Of a stretch of DNA of 33,215 bases, positions 22,583-29,424 are shown piece after piece. The first letter of the stretch is position 1. Each line of letters begins with the position of its first letter. The DNA is from Microcaldota archaeon (GTDB lineage: Archaea > Micrarchaeota > Micrarchaeia > Burarchaeales > Fermentimicrarchaeaceae), in the NCBI GenBank assembly GCA_026396385.1, contig JAPLWV010000013.1, positions 1 to 33,215 on the forward strand, read 5' to 3'. The notes under the pieces are model-generated. The model ran no database searches. It saw nothing but the letters and a program-made list of their open reading frames with translations, and had not been told where the DNA came from. A program made the position numbers and the translations under genes.

Positions 22583-23827
22583 GTCTCTGATACAATCCTT
22601 CTTTAAGAATTGGTCGCTTACGCTGTTGCATATGGTGGAGTTCTTGTTCTTTATTGCAGCATTCTTGTAGCACTCATCCTTCCAGGTCTGCTGCGTTATG
22701 TTATCGCATGTGGATGGCGCGTAGGGTTGGTTGTACATTACTATAGTGAAGCATGTAGACTTCCTGTAGGTGTTTTCTATGTTCGAGCATGCGGCTGGGT
22801 TGTGGGCGGATTTCGCGATATCGAGTATGCAGTTATCTCGCTTTAATAGGTCGGATATCCTGCTGCAGAGTGAAACATCAGCAGTTACATTGGCAACCTG
22901 GTAGTAGCAGATATCCTTGTCGCTTATGCATTCATAGCAGGTTATGTAGGAGCATATATTCGCATTTCTGCTCTTGAATGCTACATTGGTATAGCAGCGA
23001 TCCTGGTAGAGGTGCGTGCTTATGTTCGAGCATAGTGAGGAGTTCATGTGCTCACTTGCAAATACTTCAAGGCAGGAGTCCCTTTGTAGGTAATCCGTAA
23101 GCTCGTTGCAGAGAGTATAGTTGTTGGTTATCCTTGTCAGGCAAAGATACTTTTGATAAACTACCGAAATCTTTTCGCAGAGAGAGGAGTTGGATTCAAG
23201 GAAGGCGAAGTATTTGAAGCAGTCGTCTCTCAGATTAGAGTCGGATGGCAGATTGCAGAGTGGATAGCTGCCCTTGTTCTTCGCGAAATCAACATAGCAG
23301 TTGTCTATAAGCGATATATTATTCAGCTCAAGGCAGATGGAGTAGTTGCCCTTCGCCTTCGCCATGCACAGCTTGGAATCATAGCCCGCTGTCATGTTCT
23401 CGCAGTATACTGTGTCATCGCCAAGCTCTAGGCGGCACTGCCTCCTCAGGGAGTTACTCTCAATTTTGTTGCATGTCGCTATTCCGACCCGAGGAGCTAG
23501 CGTGTGGTAGCAGTCGTCCCTCGTGTCACCTACATTTATTCTCCCGCATAATGAGGAATCATTCAGCTCAATAGCAAATATGAGATTGCAGCTGTCCCTA
23601 AGCTGAGTCGAGAATATGAAGGAGCAGGAAGTCAGGTTGTTCTTTGTTATTGCGTCATTATAATAGCACGTATCCCCATTTACGACATCCTTCATCTCGG
23701 CGCATGAAAGCACCGTGACTGGTGTTACATTAGTCTGGTTCGTTGGCTGCTCTGCCGGTGGAGTGTAAGAAACGCAGCCGAAGATGAGCAGAGCTACCAG
23801 CATGAAAATTGCGATTCGGAGTTTCAT
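22574..23827 (-). CDS. Secreted lipoprotein with about 15 Cys-pair repeats
   Basis: Not a family I can name. The 417-residue product has a lipoprotein signal peptide ending in the lipobox LIFGC (Cys 18), then a Pro/Thr/Asn-rich linker. From about residue 42 to the end it repeats a unit of about 26 residues: Cys, 11 residues, Cys, about 13 residues, with common features RDxCY and Nx(S/T)xC. I count 33 Cys. Many N-x-S/T sequons precede the Cys, so it is probably disulfide-bonded, helical and perhaps glycosylated on the outer face of the membrane. A smaller paralogue lies at 30648-31502. A TATA box just upstream suggests a nearly leaderless transcript. Confidence 0.85.
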   Translation of the reverse strand: MKLRIAIFMLVALLIFGCVSYTPPAEQPTNQTNVTPVTVLSCAEMKDVVNGDTCYYNDAITKNNLTSCSFIFSTQLRDSCNLIFAIELNDSSLCGRINVGDTRDDCYHTLAPRVGIATCNKIESNSLRRQCRLELGDDTVYCENMTAGYDSKLCMAKAKGNYSICLELNNISLIDNCYVDFAKNKGSYPLCNLPSDSNLRDDCFKYFAFLESNSSLCEKISVVYQKYLCLTRITNNYTLCNELTDYLQRDSCLEVFASEHMNSSLCSNISTHLYQDRCYTNVAFKSRNANICSYITCYECISDKDICYYQVANVTADVSLCSRISDLLKRDNCILDIAKSAHNPAACSNIENTYRKSTCFTIVMYNQPYAPSTCDNITQQTWKDECYKNAAIKNKNSTICNSVSDQFLKKDCIRDSV

Positions 23828-23847
23828 AAATAGGTTTAAACTGCAAC

Positions 23848-23858
23848 TATTTATTAAC
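23848..23858 (-). promoter_or_regulatory. TATA box for the Cys-repeat lipoprotein
   Basis: Minus-strand GTTAATAAATAG region, about 21-31 bases before the ATG at 23827, so transcription would begin at or a few bases before the start codon. Confidence 0.45.
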
Positions 23859-23869
23859 GTTTCTTTACA

Positions 23870-23938
23870 AAGTCAGCTTACCCTCTTGTCGTCATCTAGC
23901 TTTTGGCTATCAGCAATACCTCGTATCATCACTGGACT
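23870..23938 (-). ncRNA. C/D box sRNA with a guide matching 23S rRNA
   Basis: The minus strand has all four boxes in order: C GTGATGA (23926-23932), D' CTGA (23910-23913), C' TAGATGA (23892-23898), D CTGA (23873-23876), with AAG and CTT flanking the outer boxes as a short closing stem. The 12-base D' guide TACGAGGTATTG is complementary over 9 bases to AATACCTCG of the 23S sequence at 32687-32695 in this window. By the N+5 rule it would direct 2'-O-methylation of the A in UACC, E. coli position about 1940. The D guide is CAAGAGGGTAAG; I find no target for it here. The RNA lies between the phosphoribosyltransferase gene and the lipoprotein gene. Confidence 0.8.
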
Positions 23939-23976
23939 TATTATGAAGCCATCAGTTTAAGTATCTGTTTGCGGGG

Positions 23977-24441
23977 TTATCTCCTTGCCAGTTTTCTGAA
24001 CTCGACGCTTTGATATGGGTATACCACCCACCTCCTGGTCTCCTGCGCGAAAAAATCAGGCTTCAGCTTTGAATGCGGCTTGCAGTGCAGCGTTGCTATC
24101 TTGATGCTTTTGGCATGTTTCTCCAGCAATTTTTTTGCCAGCAGGAGGGTCCCGCCGGTATCTGCCACATCGTCAACAAGAAGTACATTGCCGCGAATAA
24201 ATTGAAGGGGCGGTTTTTGGCTTACCACCGGCTTTCTTCCCCGCTTGTCACCCGTGTAGTAATCTATCTTGAATGCGTAAAGCTTTTTTACTCCGAGCCT
24301 GTCGCTGAGGTAAACAGCCGGCACCAGTCCTCCTCTCCCTATGCCGACTATGCAATCCGGCTTGAATCCGCTCTTTATGATGCTGGCAAGCTTGTCGCAC
24401 ATCTCCTCGGTTTCAGAAGCAGTGAGTCGCAGGTATTCCAT
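23977..24441 (-). CDS. Purine/xanthine-type phosphoribosyltransferase
   Basis: Type I phosphoribosyltransferase of 154 residues, likely acting in purine salvage. The PRPP-binding motif is NVLLVDDVADTGGTLLLAKK (about residues 85-104), and DCIVGIGRGGLVPAVYLSDR (about residues 29-48) is the N-terminal strand-turn with the PPi loop. It resembles the hypoxanthine/xanthine (Gpt/COG2236) group; the base used cannot be decided by eye. The frame is open upstream across tRNA-Gln, but ATG 24441 fits the family and has GAGG eight bases before it. The order proS, tRNA-Gln, this gene suggests one transcript. Confidence 0.88.
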   Translation of the reverse strand: MEYLRLTASETEEMCDKLASIIKSGFKPDCIVGIGRGGLVPAVYLSDRLGVKKLYAFKIDYYTGDKRGRKPVVSQKPPLQFIRGNVLLVDDVADTGGTLLLAKKLLEKHAKSIKIATLHCKPHSKLKPDFFAQETRRWVVYPYQSVEFRKLARR

Positions 24442-24467
24442 ATGGCTAGCCTCATTTGATGGAAGTA

Positions 24468-24560
24468 TAGCCCCGGTCGGATTCGAACCGACGTGGGTGG
24501 GTCCAAAGCCCACCATCTTACCAGGTTTCATCAACCTCTTGGCCACTAGATGACGGGGCT
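24468..24560 (-). tRNA. tRNA-Gln(UUG) with a D-arm intron (22/23)
   Basis: Acceptor AGCCCCG with CGGGGCT, discriminator A; anticodon arm GTGGG-CTTTGGA-CCCAC (TTG); T-arm GTCGG-TTCGAAT-CCGAC. The D region has 20 extra bases at 24518-24537. GCCA of the D-loop pairs with intron TGGT, bulges AGA and AAG, and intron hairpin GGTT-GATGA-AACC: a canonical BHB. Splicing gives D-stem ATCT/GGAT and loop AGTGGCCAA, so the intron is at 22/23. It starts 25 bases after the proS stop and precedes a phosphoribosyltransferase gene. Confidence 0.94.
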
Positions 24561-24585
24561 GCTTTTAAGAATTTGAATTTTAGGG

Positions 24586-26022
24586 TTAATATGCTTTACC
24601 CACGTATACTGCCTGCTCCGCCTTGTTCCCGCACCAGATGCAGTTCCCTTTTGGTTTCTCCTCTTTTCCAAGCGGGGTTCCGCGTATGTCCCCCCCAACT
24701 GTTTCGGCTTTTATATAATCGGCGCATTCCTCGGAGCCGCACCACTCAACCTTAACCAGTCCTCCTTGCTCCTCGAGTATTTTCTTAAGCTGCGCCATAT
24801 CATTCGCCTCTGATATGTGCTCCTTGAAGAACTTCTCCGCTCTCTTTGCAAGGTTGCTCTGGATTTCCTCTGAGAACTTGGTTATCTTCTCAACAAGCTC
24901 GCTCTCCTTTATGGCAGCCTTCTCCCCAGTATCCCTCCTGACAAGCACGAGCTGCTTCTTCTCGATATCCTTTGGCCCTACCTCGATTCTTATCGGAACT
25001 CCCTTGAGCTCCCAGTAGTTATATTTCCAGCCCGGGGTGTGCTCTGCCCTGTCATCAACCTTTGCGCTTATGCATCTGCTTTCCAGAAGCTTCTTTATTG
25101 CGTTTGCTTTCTCCATTACCTTCTCATCTGAACCCTTGAAGTATATGGGAATGATGACAGCTACGAGCGGTGCGATGGAAGGCGGCAGTATCAGGCCTTT
25201 GTCATCACCGTGAATTGCCACAAGAGTACCGAAAATCCTCCATACCGCAGGGCCGTAGCAGGTCTGCCATGCATACTTCTCATCGCCCTTCTTGTCAACG
25301 AACTTTATGTTGAATGCCTTTGAGAAGTTCTGCCCCAGGAAATGCGTTGATGGCAACTGAATTATCTTTCCGTCAGGCATTATGCTGTCGGCGGCATAGG
25401 TGCTAACGGCACCCTTGAACTTGTCATGCTCCGGTCTCTTGAAAAATATGAATGGAATTGCGAACTCCTTCAGGACATTGCAGGTAGTGTCTCTATCCTC
25501 CTCGACCTGCTTCTCAGCCTCCTCTTTAGTCTCAAAAACGTCATGGGCCTCTGTCCAGTAGAACTCCCTTCCCCTTATGAAAGGCCTTGTCGACTTCCCT
25601 TCGAACCTCCAAACCTGGCAGCTCTGGTATATCTTGTAAGGCAGATCCCTCCATGTCCGTATCCAGAGGGAGAACATTGAGTACATAGCAGTCTCGGAAG
25701 TCGGCCTGAGGGCAAGCCTCTCGGAGAATTTGGTGTTGTCGCTTCCTCCTTCTGTTACCCAGAATACATCTGCAGAGAAACCCTCTGCATGCTCCGCCTC
25801 CTTCTTGAAATATGATTCTGGAATAAGAGCCGGGAACCAGGCAGGCTCGTGCCCTTTCTTCTCAAGCTCTCTCTCGACTATGCAGTACATATTCTTCATA
25901 GTTCTGACAGACCAGGGCATGTGGGCGAGGAACCCTTTCACATTGTATCTTATATCAGCTAGCTCTGCCTCTTGGATTACCTCGCTATACCACTCCGAGA
26001 AGTTGCTCTTTTTGTTTTTCAT
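24586..26022 (-). CDS. proS: Prolyl-tRNA synthetase, archaeal type
   Basis: Class II synthetase charging tRNA-Pro. The 478-residue product has the catalytic core with RPTSETAMYSMFSLWIRTWR (TXE loop), WRFEGKSTRPFIRGREFYWT (motif 2) and ALVAIHGDDKGLILPPSIAP-like VAIHGDDKGLILPPSIAPLV (motif 3 region), then an anticodon-binding domain and a C-terminal zinc-like domain with ECADYI, NCIWCGN and a terminal Tyr, as in the archaeal/eukaryal form. It lacks the bacterial editing insertion. Start is ATG 26022. A TATA box at 26048-26061 would give a very short leader. tRNA-Gln follows on the same strand. Confidence 0.96.
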   Translation of the reverse strand: MKNKKSNFSEWYSEVIQEAELADIRYNVKGFLAHMPWSVRTMKNMYCIVERELEKKGHEPAWFPALIPESYFKKEAEHAEGFSADVFWVTEGGSDNTKFSERLALRPTSETAMYSMFSLWIRTWRDLPYKIYQSCQVWRFEGKSTRPFIRGREFYWTEAHDVFETKEEAEKQVEEDRDTTCNVLKEFAIPFIFFKRPEHDKFKGAVSTYAADSIMPDGKIIQLPSTHFLGQNFSKAFNIKFVDKKGDEKYAWQTCYGPAVWRIFGTLVAIHGDDKGLILPPSIAPLVAVIIPIYFKGSDEKVMEKANAIKKLLESRCISAKVDDRAEHTPGWKYNYWELKGVPIRIEVGPKDIEKKQLVLVRRDTGEKAAIKESELVEKITKFSEEIQSNLAKRAEKFFKEHISEANDMAQLKKILEEQGGLVKVEWCGSEECADYIKAETVGGDIRGTPLGKEEKPKGNCIWCGNKAEQAVYVGKAY

Positions 26023-26047
26023 AGAACCATGATTAATTCTCCAGTGG

Positions 26048-26061
26048 GGTATAAAAATGTA
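26048..26061 (-). promoter_or_regulatory. TATA box for proS
   Basis: Minus-strand TACATTTTTATACC lies about 26-39 bases before ATG 26022, giving a start site just before the gene. It is back-to-back with the plus-strand TATA box of the ferredoxin-thioredoxin gene. Confidence 0.45.
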
Positions 26062-26073
26062 TAATCAGGAAAG

Positions 26074-26084
26074 ATTTTATATAC
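26074..26084 (+). promoter_or_regulatory. TATA box for the ferredoxin-thioredoxin gene
   Basis: ATTTTATATAC lies about 30-40 bases before ATG 26115. Expected transcription start is near 26104; AGGAG at 26102-26106 precedes the ATG, so the leader would be only about ten bases and may or may not include all of that signal. Confidence 0.5.
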
Positions 26085-26114
26085 CAAATGTGAAAAGACA
26101 TAGGAGTTGTTGGT

Positions 26115-26720
26115 ATGCCTGTGTTCATAGACCCCAGAATCTGCGAGAAGCAGCAGATATGCGATTTGATGAACGTATGCCCGAGGAATGCTATTTACCA
26201 AGATAGGAAGGGCACTGTTGAGATTGACAATGATAAATGCACGGCATGTATGCTATGCGTGAAGGCATGCCCGTACCTCGCAGTGAAGCTTGCGAAAGAT
26301 GAGGATGAGCTTGGAGATTTTATAAGAAAATCAAAGAGGGCTAAGCTCAACAGGAATGTCCACATAGCCAAGATATACGGCAGCAGGCCTGGCAGGATGG
26401 GTAAAATAGTGCTCACGGATTCGAATTTCAAAAAGAAAATTGGCTCCAAAATACCCACTCTGGTCAACTTCTGGGGTGCGCACAGCGGAGTTATTGCTCC
26501 TTTCCTGAGAAATATTGAAAAAGACTACAGGGAGGGACTCAAGGTTGCTTACATAAAAGTTGCGGACAATCCAAAGAGCAGGAAGAAGTACTCGATAACC
26601 TCAACTCCAACACTCATAATTTTTAAGAAAGGGAAGGAGATTGGAAGGCTGGAGGGAATCAGGCCCAAGGAGACTCTGAGGGTGTGGCTTGAGATGAAGC
26701 TGAACCCTAGGATTTGGTGA
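26115..26720 (+). CDS. Ferredoxin domain fused to a thioredoxin-fold domain lacking active-site cysteines
   Basis: The 201-residue protein has two parts. Residues 1-75 are ferredoxin-like: KCTACMLCVKACPY holds a standard CxxCxxCxxxCP cluster motif, preceded by an unusual C-x5-C-x5-CP set (CEKQQICDLMNVCP) instead of the normal spacing. Residues about 95-201 are a thioredoxin fold: IPTLVNFWGAHSGVIAPFLR, then LKVAYIKVADNP and the cis-Pro loop STPTLIIFKKGKEIGRLEG. Where thioredoxins have WCGPC this one has WGAHSG, so both redox cysteines are missing. It probably binds a partner rather than exchanging disulfides. Function unknown. It is the only plus-strand gene in this half and overlaps the next gene's 3' end by 14 bases. 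Confidence 0.88.
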   Translation: MPVFIDPRICEKQQICDLMNVCPRNAIYQDRKGTVEIDNDKCTACMLCVKACPYLAVKLAKDEDELGDFIRKSKRAKLNRNVHIAKIYGSRPGRMGKIVLTDSNFKKKIGSKIPTLVNFWGAHSGVIAPFLRNIEKDYREGLKVAYIKVADNPKSRKKYSITSTPTLIIFKKGKEIGRLEGIRPKETLRVWLEMKLNPRIW

Positions 26721-27648
26721 ATGAACGCCTCAGCCTTGCTGTAATGGAGAGAAGTGCGATTAGAGTAAGTGTTATGAGAGCTGCTTCTCCTGTGCTGAAG
26801 GAGTTCTCTAAATTCATATCCAATGCAAGAGCCAGCACGGGGTAGTTCAGGGCAAACATCAGCAATGCGGACTGCCCGAAGTCCGAAAGTATTATTGAGC
26901 TTATTCCTTTCATCTCAACAAGCCAGTATACCGCGACCATCAGCAGGATGGAAAAGCCCGATGAGAGGATTACGAATGGGAGATTGCCTATCAACCTGTC
27001 GTAAGTGATGAACCTGCTCAGTATAAAGCCTGCGAGCAGGAGGATTATCCCTGCTTTGATGAATAAAGTAAGGGATTGTCTCTTTTTTTTCATTATGAGC
27101 TCGCCGCTCATATAGCCTACCAGCACAATTCCGCTCATGGAAACTGAGCCGAGAATACCGCCATTGGGGAATGCTGAAGCCAGTGAGTAGACCCAGGGTA
27201 TTGAGGTGATGTATGAGTAGCACAGCCCTATGATGACTATGGAGGATACTTTCATCTTCACAGAGAAGCAGTTGGGAATGAAGAACAACGAGAAGAGACC
27301 TGCGAGGCTTATTGCCTCAAGCACCCACCATACTCTCCCTGTGAAGTATATAAGCAGGATGTCAAGCAGGAGACCTATTACGAATATCCTGGCGTACCTG
27401 AGTATCACATGCTTTACTGCATCATCTTCGCTCTCCGATTTCTTCCTTTGCGATATGGAAAGGTAGTTGGAAACCCCAGATATGAAAAGGAAGAGCGCAA
27501 TTGCCATATCCCCGATTGAGATTATGCCCCTTACTTCGTAGTTGAGGAATGGAATCGGCGAAACTGGGAAGATGTTTACGAAAAAGTGCAGTGTTACCAT
27601 GAATAGCACTGCTATTCCCCTGTATACATCAACCCATTTGTATCTCAT
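26707..27648 (-). CDS. Acyltransferase-like multi-pass membrane protein (HGSNAT/DUF1624-like)
   Basis: The 313-residue product has about ten hydrophobic segments. The N-terminus KWVDVYRGIAVLFMVTLHFF is the hallmark RxxxxDxxRGxA start of the heparan-alpha-glucosaminide acetyltransferase/DUF1624 and acyltransferase-3 families, which move acyl groups across or at the membrane, often onto surface sugars. The loop between segments 2 and 3 is charged (QRKKSESEDD). The substrate cannot be told. ATG 27648 is preceded by a TATA-like AATAAATATATCG at 27674-27686. Its 3' end overlaps the convergent ferredoxin-thioredoxin gene. Positions 27690-27823 hold nothing I can identify. Confidence 0.78.
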   Translation of the reverse strand: MRYKWVDVYRGIAVLFMVTLHFFVNIFPVSPIPFLNYEVRGIISIGDMAIALFLFISGVSNYLSISQRKKSESEDDAVKHVILRYARIFVIGLLLDILLIYFTGRVWWVLEAISLAGLFSLFFIPNCFSVKMKVSSIVIIGLCYSYITSIPWVYSLASAFPNGGILGSVSMSGIVLVGYMSGELIMKKKRQSLTLFIKAGIILLLAGFILSRFITYDRLIGNLPFVILSSGFSILLMVAVYWLVEMKGISSIILSDFGQSALLMFALNYPVLALALDMNLENSFSTGEAALITLTLIALLSITARLRRSFTKS

Positions 27649-27673
27649 CTACTCACACTAGGATAAAGGCAAT

Positions 27674-27686
27674 CGATATATTTATT
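27674..27686 (-). promoter_or_regulatory. TATA box for the acyltransferase-like gene
   Basis: Minus-strand AATAAATATATCG, about 26-38 bases before ATG 27648; the predicted start site is about ten bases before the gene. Confidence 0.5.
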
Positions 27687-27823
27687 GATTTTGAGTGCTT
27701 GCTCAGTCTCGGAGGAATTCGGGAGTCTTTTCTTTTTCCGAATAAGTTCTGAGTAGATAACTGACGAGCTAACGAATTCTATTGGAGTATGCTGTTCTTT
27801 GCTAGGCAGTTATTGAGAATTAG

Positions 27824-28480
27824 TTAATAAATAAACGGTATGAGTCGCTTCGTTTCCTTCATATACTGCCTGTATTCCTTGCCGAATTCTTTCACCAGCA
27901 TCCTCTCCTCATAACCTATGCGCCAGAGGATGAATACCACAACCGGCACAACTGAGAGAAGAGCAATGATGCTGCTCAGTGATAGACCAATTCCAATAAC
28001 CGAGAGGATGAAGCCAAAGTAGCCTGGGTTGCGCACAAAACGATACGGGCCGCTCTTCACAAGGTGTTGCCCCCTCTGAATCCCCAAACGGAATGTGTAT
28101 GCGCCCTTCAGCTCCAGCATTGCAGCAGATTGTAGGATGATGCTAGCCGCAAAAATTGCAAGTCCAGCCCATGACAGAATTCCGTCACGAGGGAGTGGAC
28201 CGGTGAAGTTGGCATACTCCCAAGGCGGTCCAATCAGAAGGGCAGGCACCGTTATTATTCCCAGGACTGCGAGCCCAATGAGCTGGTTCTTGTTATGGGT
28301 GGATTTGACTCCTTCTTTCCTCCATAACATTGTTGCTCCTGCCCAAAGCAGCCATAGAAAAAGATAGATTACTCCCACTGGCTTCTGAATGAAAGTAATT
28401 CCGCCACCAGCTGCTGCAGTAACAATGCAGAGGATTAATAAGGAGATAACTCTTCCGATGGTACGTCCATCTAATTTCAT
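27824..28480 (-). CDS. Isoprenylcysteine methyltransferase-like (ICMT/PEMT) membrane protein
   Basis: The 218-residue product has about five hydrophobic segments and the C-terminal signature of the ICMT/phospholipid methyltransferase superfamily: LVKSGPYRFVRNPGYFGFIL (about residues 143-162) with the conserved RNPxY, then GYEERMLVKEFGKEYRQYMK followed by RLIPFIY. These residues bind S-adenosylmethionine and the headgroup region. Protein prenylation is not established in archaea, so the acceptor is unknown and may be a lipid or small molecule. TTAATATAAT at 28501-28510 suggests a leaderless transcript starting near the ATG. Confidence 0.85.
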   Translation of the reverse strand: MKLDGRTIGRVISLLILCIVTAAAGGGITFIQKPVGVIYLFLWLLWAGATMLWRKEGVKSTHNKNQLIGLAVLGIITVPALLIGPPWEYANFTGPLPRDGILSWAGLAIFAASIILQSAAMLELKGAYTFRLGIQRGQHLVKSGPYRFVRNPGYFGFILSVIGIGLSLSSIIALLSVVPVVVFILWRIGYEERMLVKEFGKEYRQYMKETKRLIPFIY

Positions 28481-28500
28481 GCTACAATACTGGCTGAACG

Positions 28501-28510
28501 ATTATATTAA
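28501..28510 (-). promoter_or_regulatory. TATA box for the ICMT-like gene
   Basis: Minus-strand TTAATATAAT, about 21-30 bases before ATG 28480, consistent with a leaderless mRNA. Confidence 0.45.
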
Positions 28511-28543
28511 GTTTGCTCCGACCGAGTTTTCGAAAATATCTAA

Positions 28544-29146
28544 TTACTGGCAGCAGTGGAAAGGTTTGCTGGTGTAGGATGGATCGGCAACTCTATTTGC
28601 ACCACAGTCGTCTGGCAGGTTTTGGACTACAATTGGCATTATTTGACCGCCAGGACTAAGCCACTCGTTGGACCACTCGCCTTCGCTTGGGATAGTGATT
28701 GCTTCAGCATGGCATGCGCCATAAAGTTGCGGTATGTCACACAAAGTCTTGTTTTCACTCTGGCATTGCGCCATAGAATCATCTATTGACTTTGCACTAT
28801 TTGAAGAGGTGTCTATGCAGAAAGCCCCTACCCTTGTCATATCAATAGGACATGGAAGCTGGGCAATAGTTACTGCTGGACCAGGATTTCCTTGGGATCC
28901 TTGCGGTCCGGCTGACCCAGTATCCCCTTTTGGACCTTGGGGTCCCACCGAACCTGTATCGCCTTTAGGTCCCTGAGGTCCTACATCACCTCTTGGACCT
29001 TGGGGTCCTATTGGACCAGTATCGCCCTTCGGACCCTGCTGCCCGGTATCACCCTTCGCTCCTTGCGGTCCTGTGGGACCTACCTGTGTGCAACCGGCAA
29101 AAAACAGCATTGCTACAATCAATAAGACAATTAAGAGCCTTCTCAT
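28544..29146 (-). CDS. Collagen-like repeat lipoprotein
   Basis: The 200-residue product begins [19 protein letters not shown], a lipoprotein signal peptide with lipobox FAGC (Cys 19). From about residue 23 to 90 it has 22 uninterrupted Gly-X-Y triplets, many of them GPQ, GPK and GDT, so it can form a collagen triple helix. The C-terminal domain of about 110 residues has seven Cys and the segment [18 protein letters not shown], faintly like formylglycine-generating-enzyme/lectin-type domains; I cannot assign it firmly. GGGGGTGAAG precedes ATG 29146; ATG 29161 upstream is probably part of the leader. Likely a trimeric stalk protein on the cell surface. Confidence 0.87.
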   Translation of the reverse strand: MRRLLIVLLIVAMLFFAGCTQVGPTGPQGAKGDTGQQGPKGDTGPIGPQGPRGDVGPQGPKGDTGSVGPQGPKGDTGSAGPQGSQGNPGPAVTIAQLPCPIDMTRVGAFCIDTSSNSAKSIDDSMAQCQSENKTLCDIPQLYGACHAEAITIPSEGEWSNEWLSPGGQIMPIVVQNLPDDCGANRVADPSYTSKPFHCCQ

Positions 29147-29179
29147 TATCTTCACCCCCATTATTTAGTTAAGGCTTTT

Positions 29180-29190
29180 TTAATATATGC
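29180..29190 (-). promoter_or_regulatory. TATA box for the collagen-like lipoprotein
   Basis: Minus-strand GCATATATTAA, about 34-44 bases before ATG 29146; predicted start near 29160 leaves a short leader containing the GGTGA ribosome-binding site. Confidence 0.5.
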
Positions 29191-29224
29191 ATTAGTCACG
29201 ATAATCCTTTATAAGATAAATGTA

Positions 29225-29393
29225 TGGGGCCAGAGGGATTTGAACCCTCATTAACAGGTGTCTCATAAAGCATCTCATCTTTCCTCAATGCTCCAATTCT
29301 AAATCATTCTCTTTCGAGTCATCACACCTGTAACAATGCTCCTTTACAAAAGGAACTGGAGCCTGTTGTTCTGCCAAGTTATACCATGGCCCC
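29225..29393 (-). tRNA. tRNA-Trp(CCA) with a 96-base intron carrying a C/D RNA
   Basis: Acceptor GGGGCCA with TGGCCCC, discriminator A, anticodon stem ACAGG/CCTGT, T-arm GAGGG-TTCAAAT-CCCTC. The intron (29260-29355) lies at 37/38, leaving loop CTCCAGA, anticodon CCA. CTC of the anticodon loop can pair with GAG near the intron end, flanked by a CAG-T side and an ACA bulge, a slightly relaxed BHB. A large intron with a guide RNA at this place is known in euryarchaeal tRNA-Trp. The D-stem has one A-A mismatch. Confidence 0.93.
29263..29325 (-). ncRNA. Intronic C/D box RNA, predicted guide for Cm34 of tRNA-Trp
   Basis: Inside the tRNA-Trp intron the minus strand has box C GTGATGA (29319-29325), D' TTGA (29285-29288), C'-like AAGATGA (29275-29281) and D-like ATGA (29263-29266), closed by CAGGTG/CACCTG. 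The guide TTGGAGC (29290-29296) before D' pairs with GCTCCAG of the anticodon loop, and the fifth base above D' faces C34. That is exactly the known Cm34 target of archaeal tRNA-Trp introns. The second guide (before D) does not match position 39, which is C here. Confidence 0.8.
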
Positions 29394-29424
29394 GCGCAGA
29401 GATATTTTAGAAATTCAGATTTAA

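Noticed and set aside
22610-23431. Cys-rich plus-strand frames antisense to the first Cys-repeat gene
   Set aside because: They mirror the repeats of the minus-strand gene and have no start signals or promoter of their own.
24442-24546. Longer start for the phosphoribosyltransferase
   Set aside because: The upstream codons are the tRNA-Gln gene in another role; ATG 24441 fits the family start.
27690-27823. A C/D box sRNA suggested by two CTGA motifs
   Set aside because: No box C (RTGATGA) lies at a suitable distance on the same strand.
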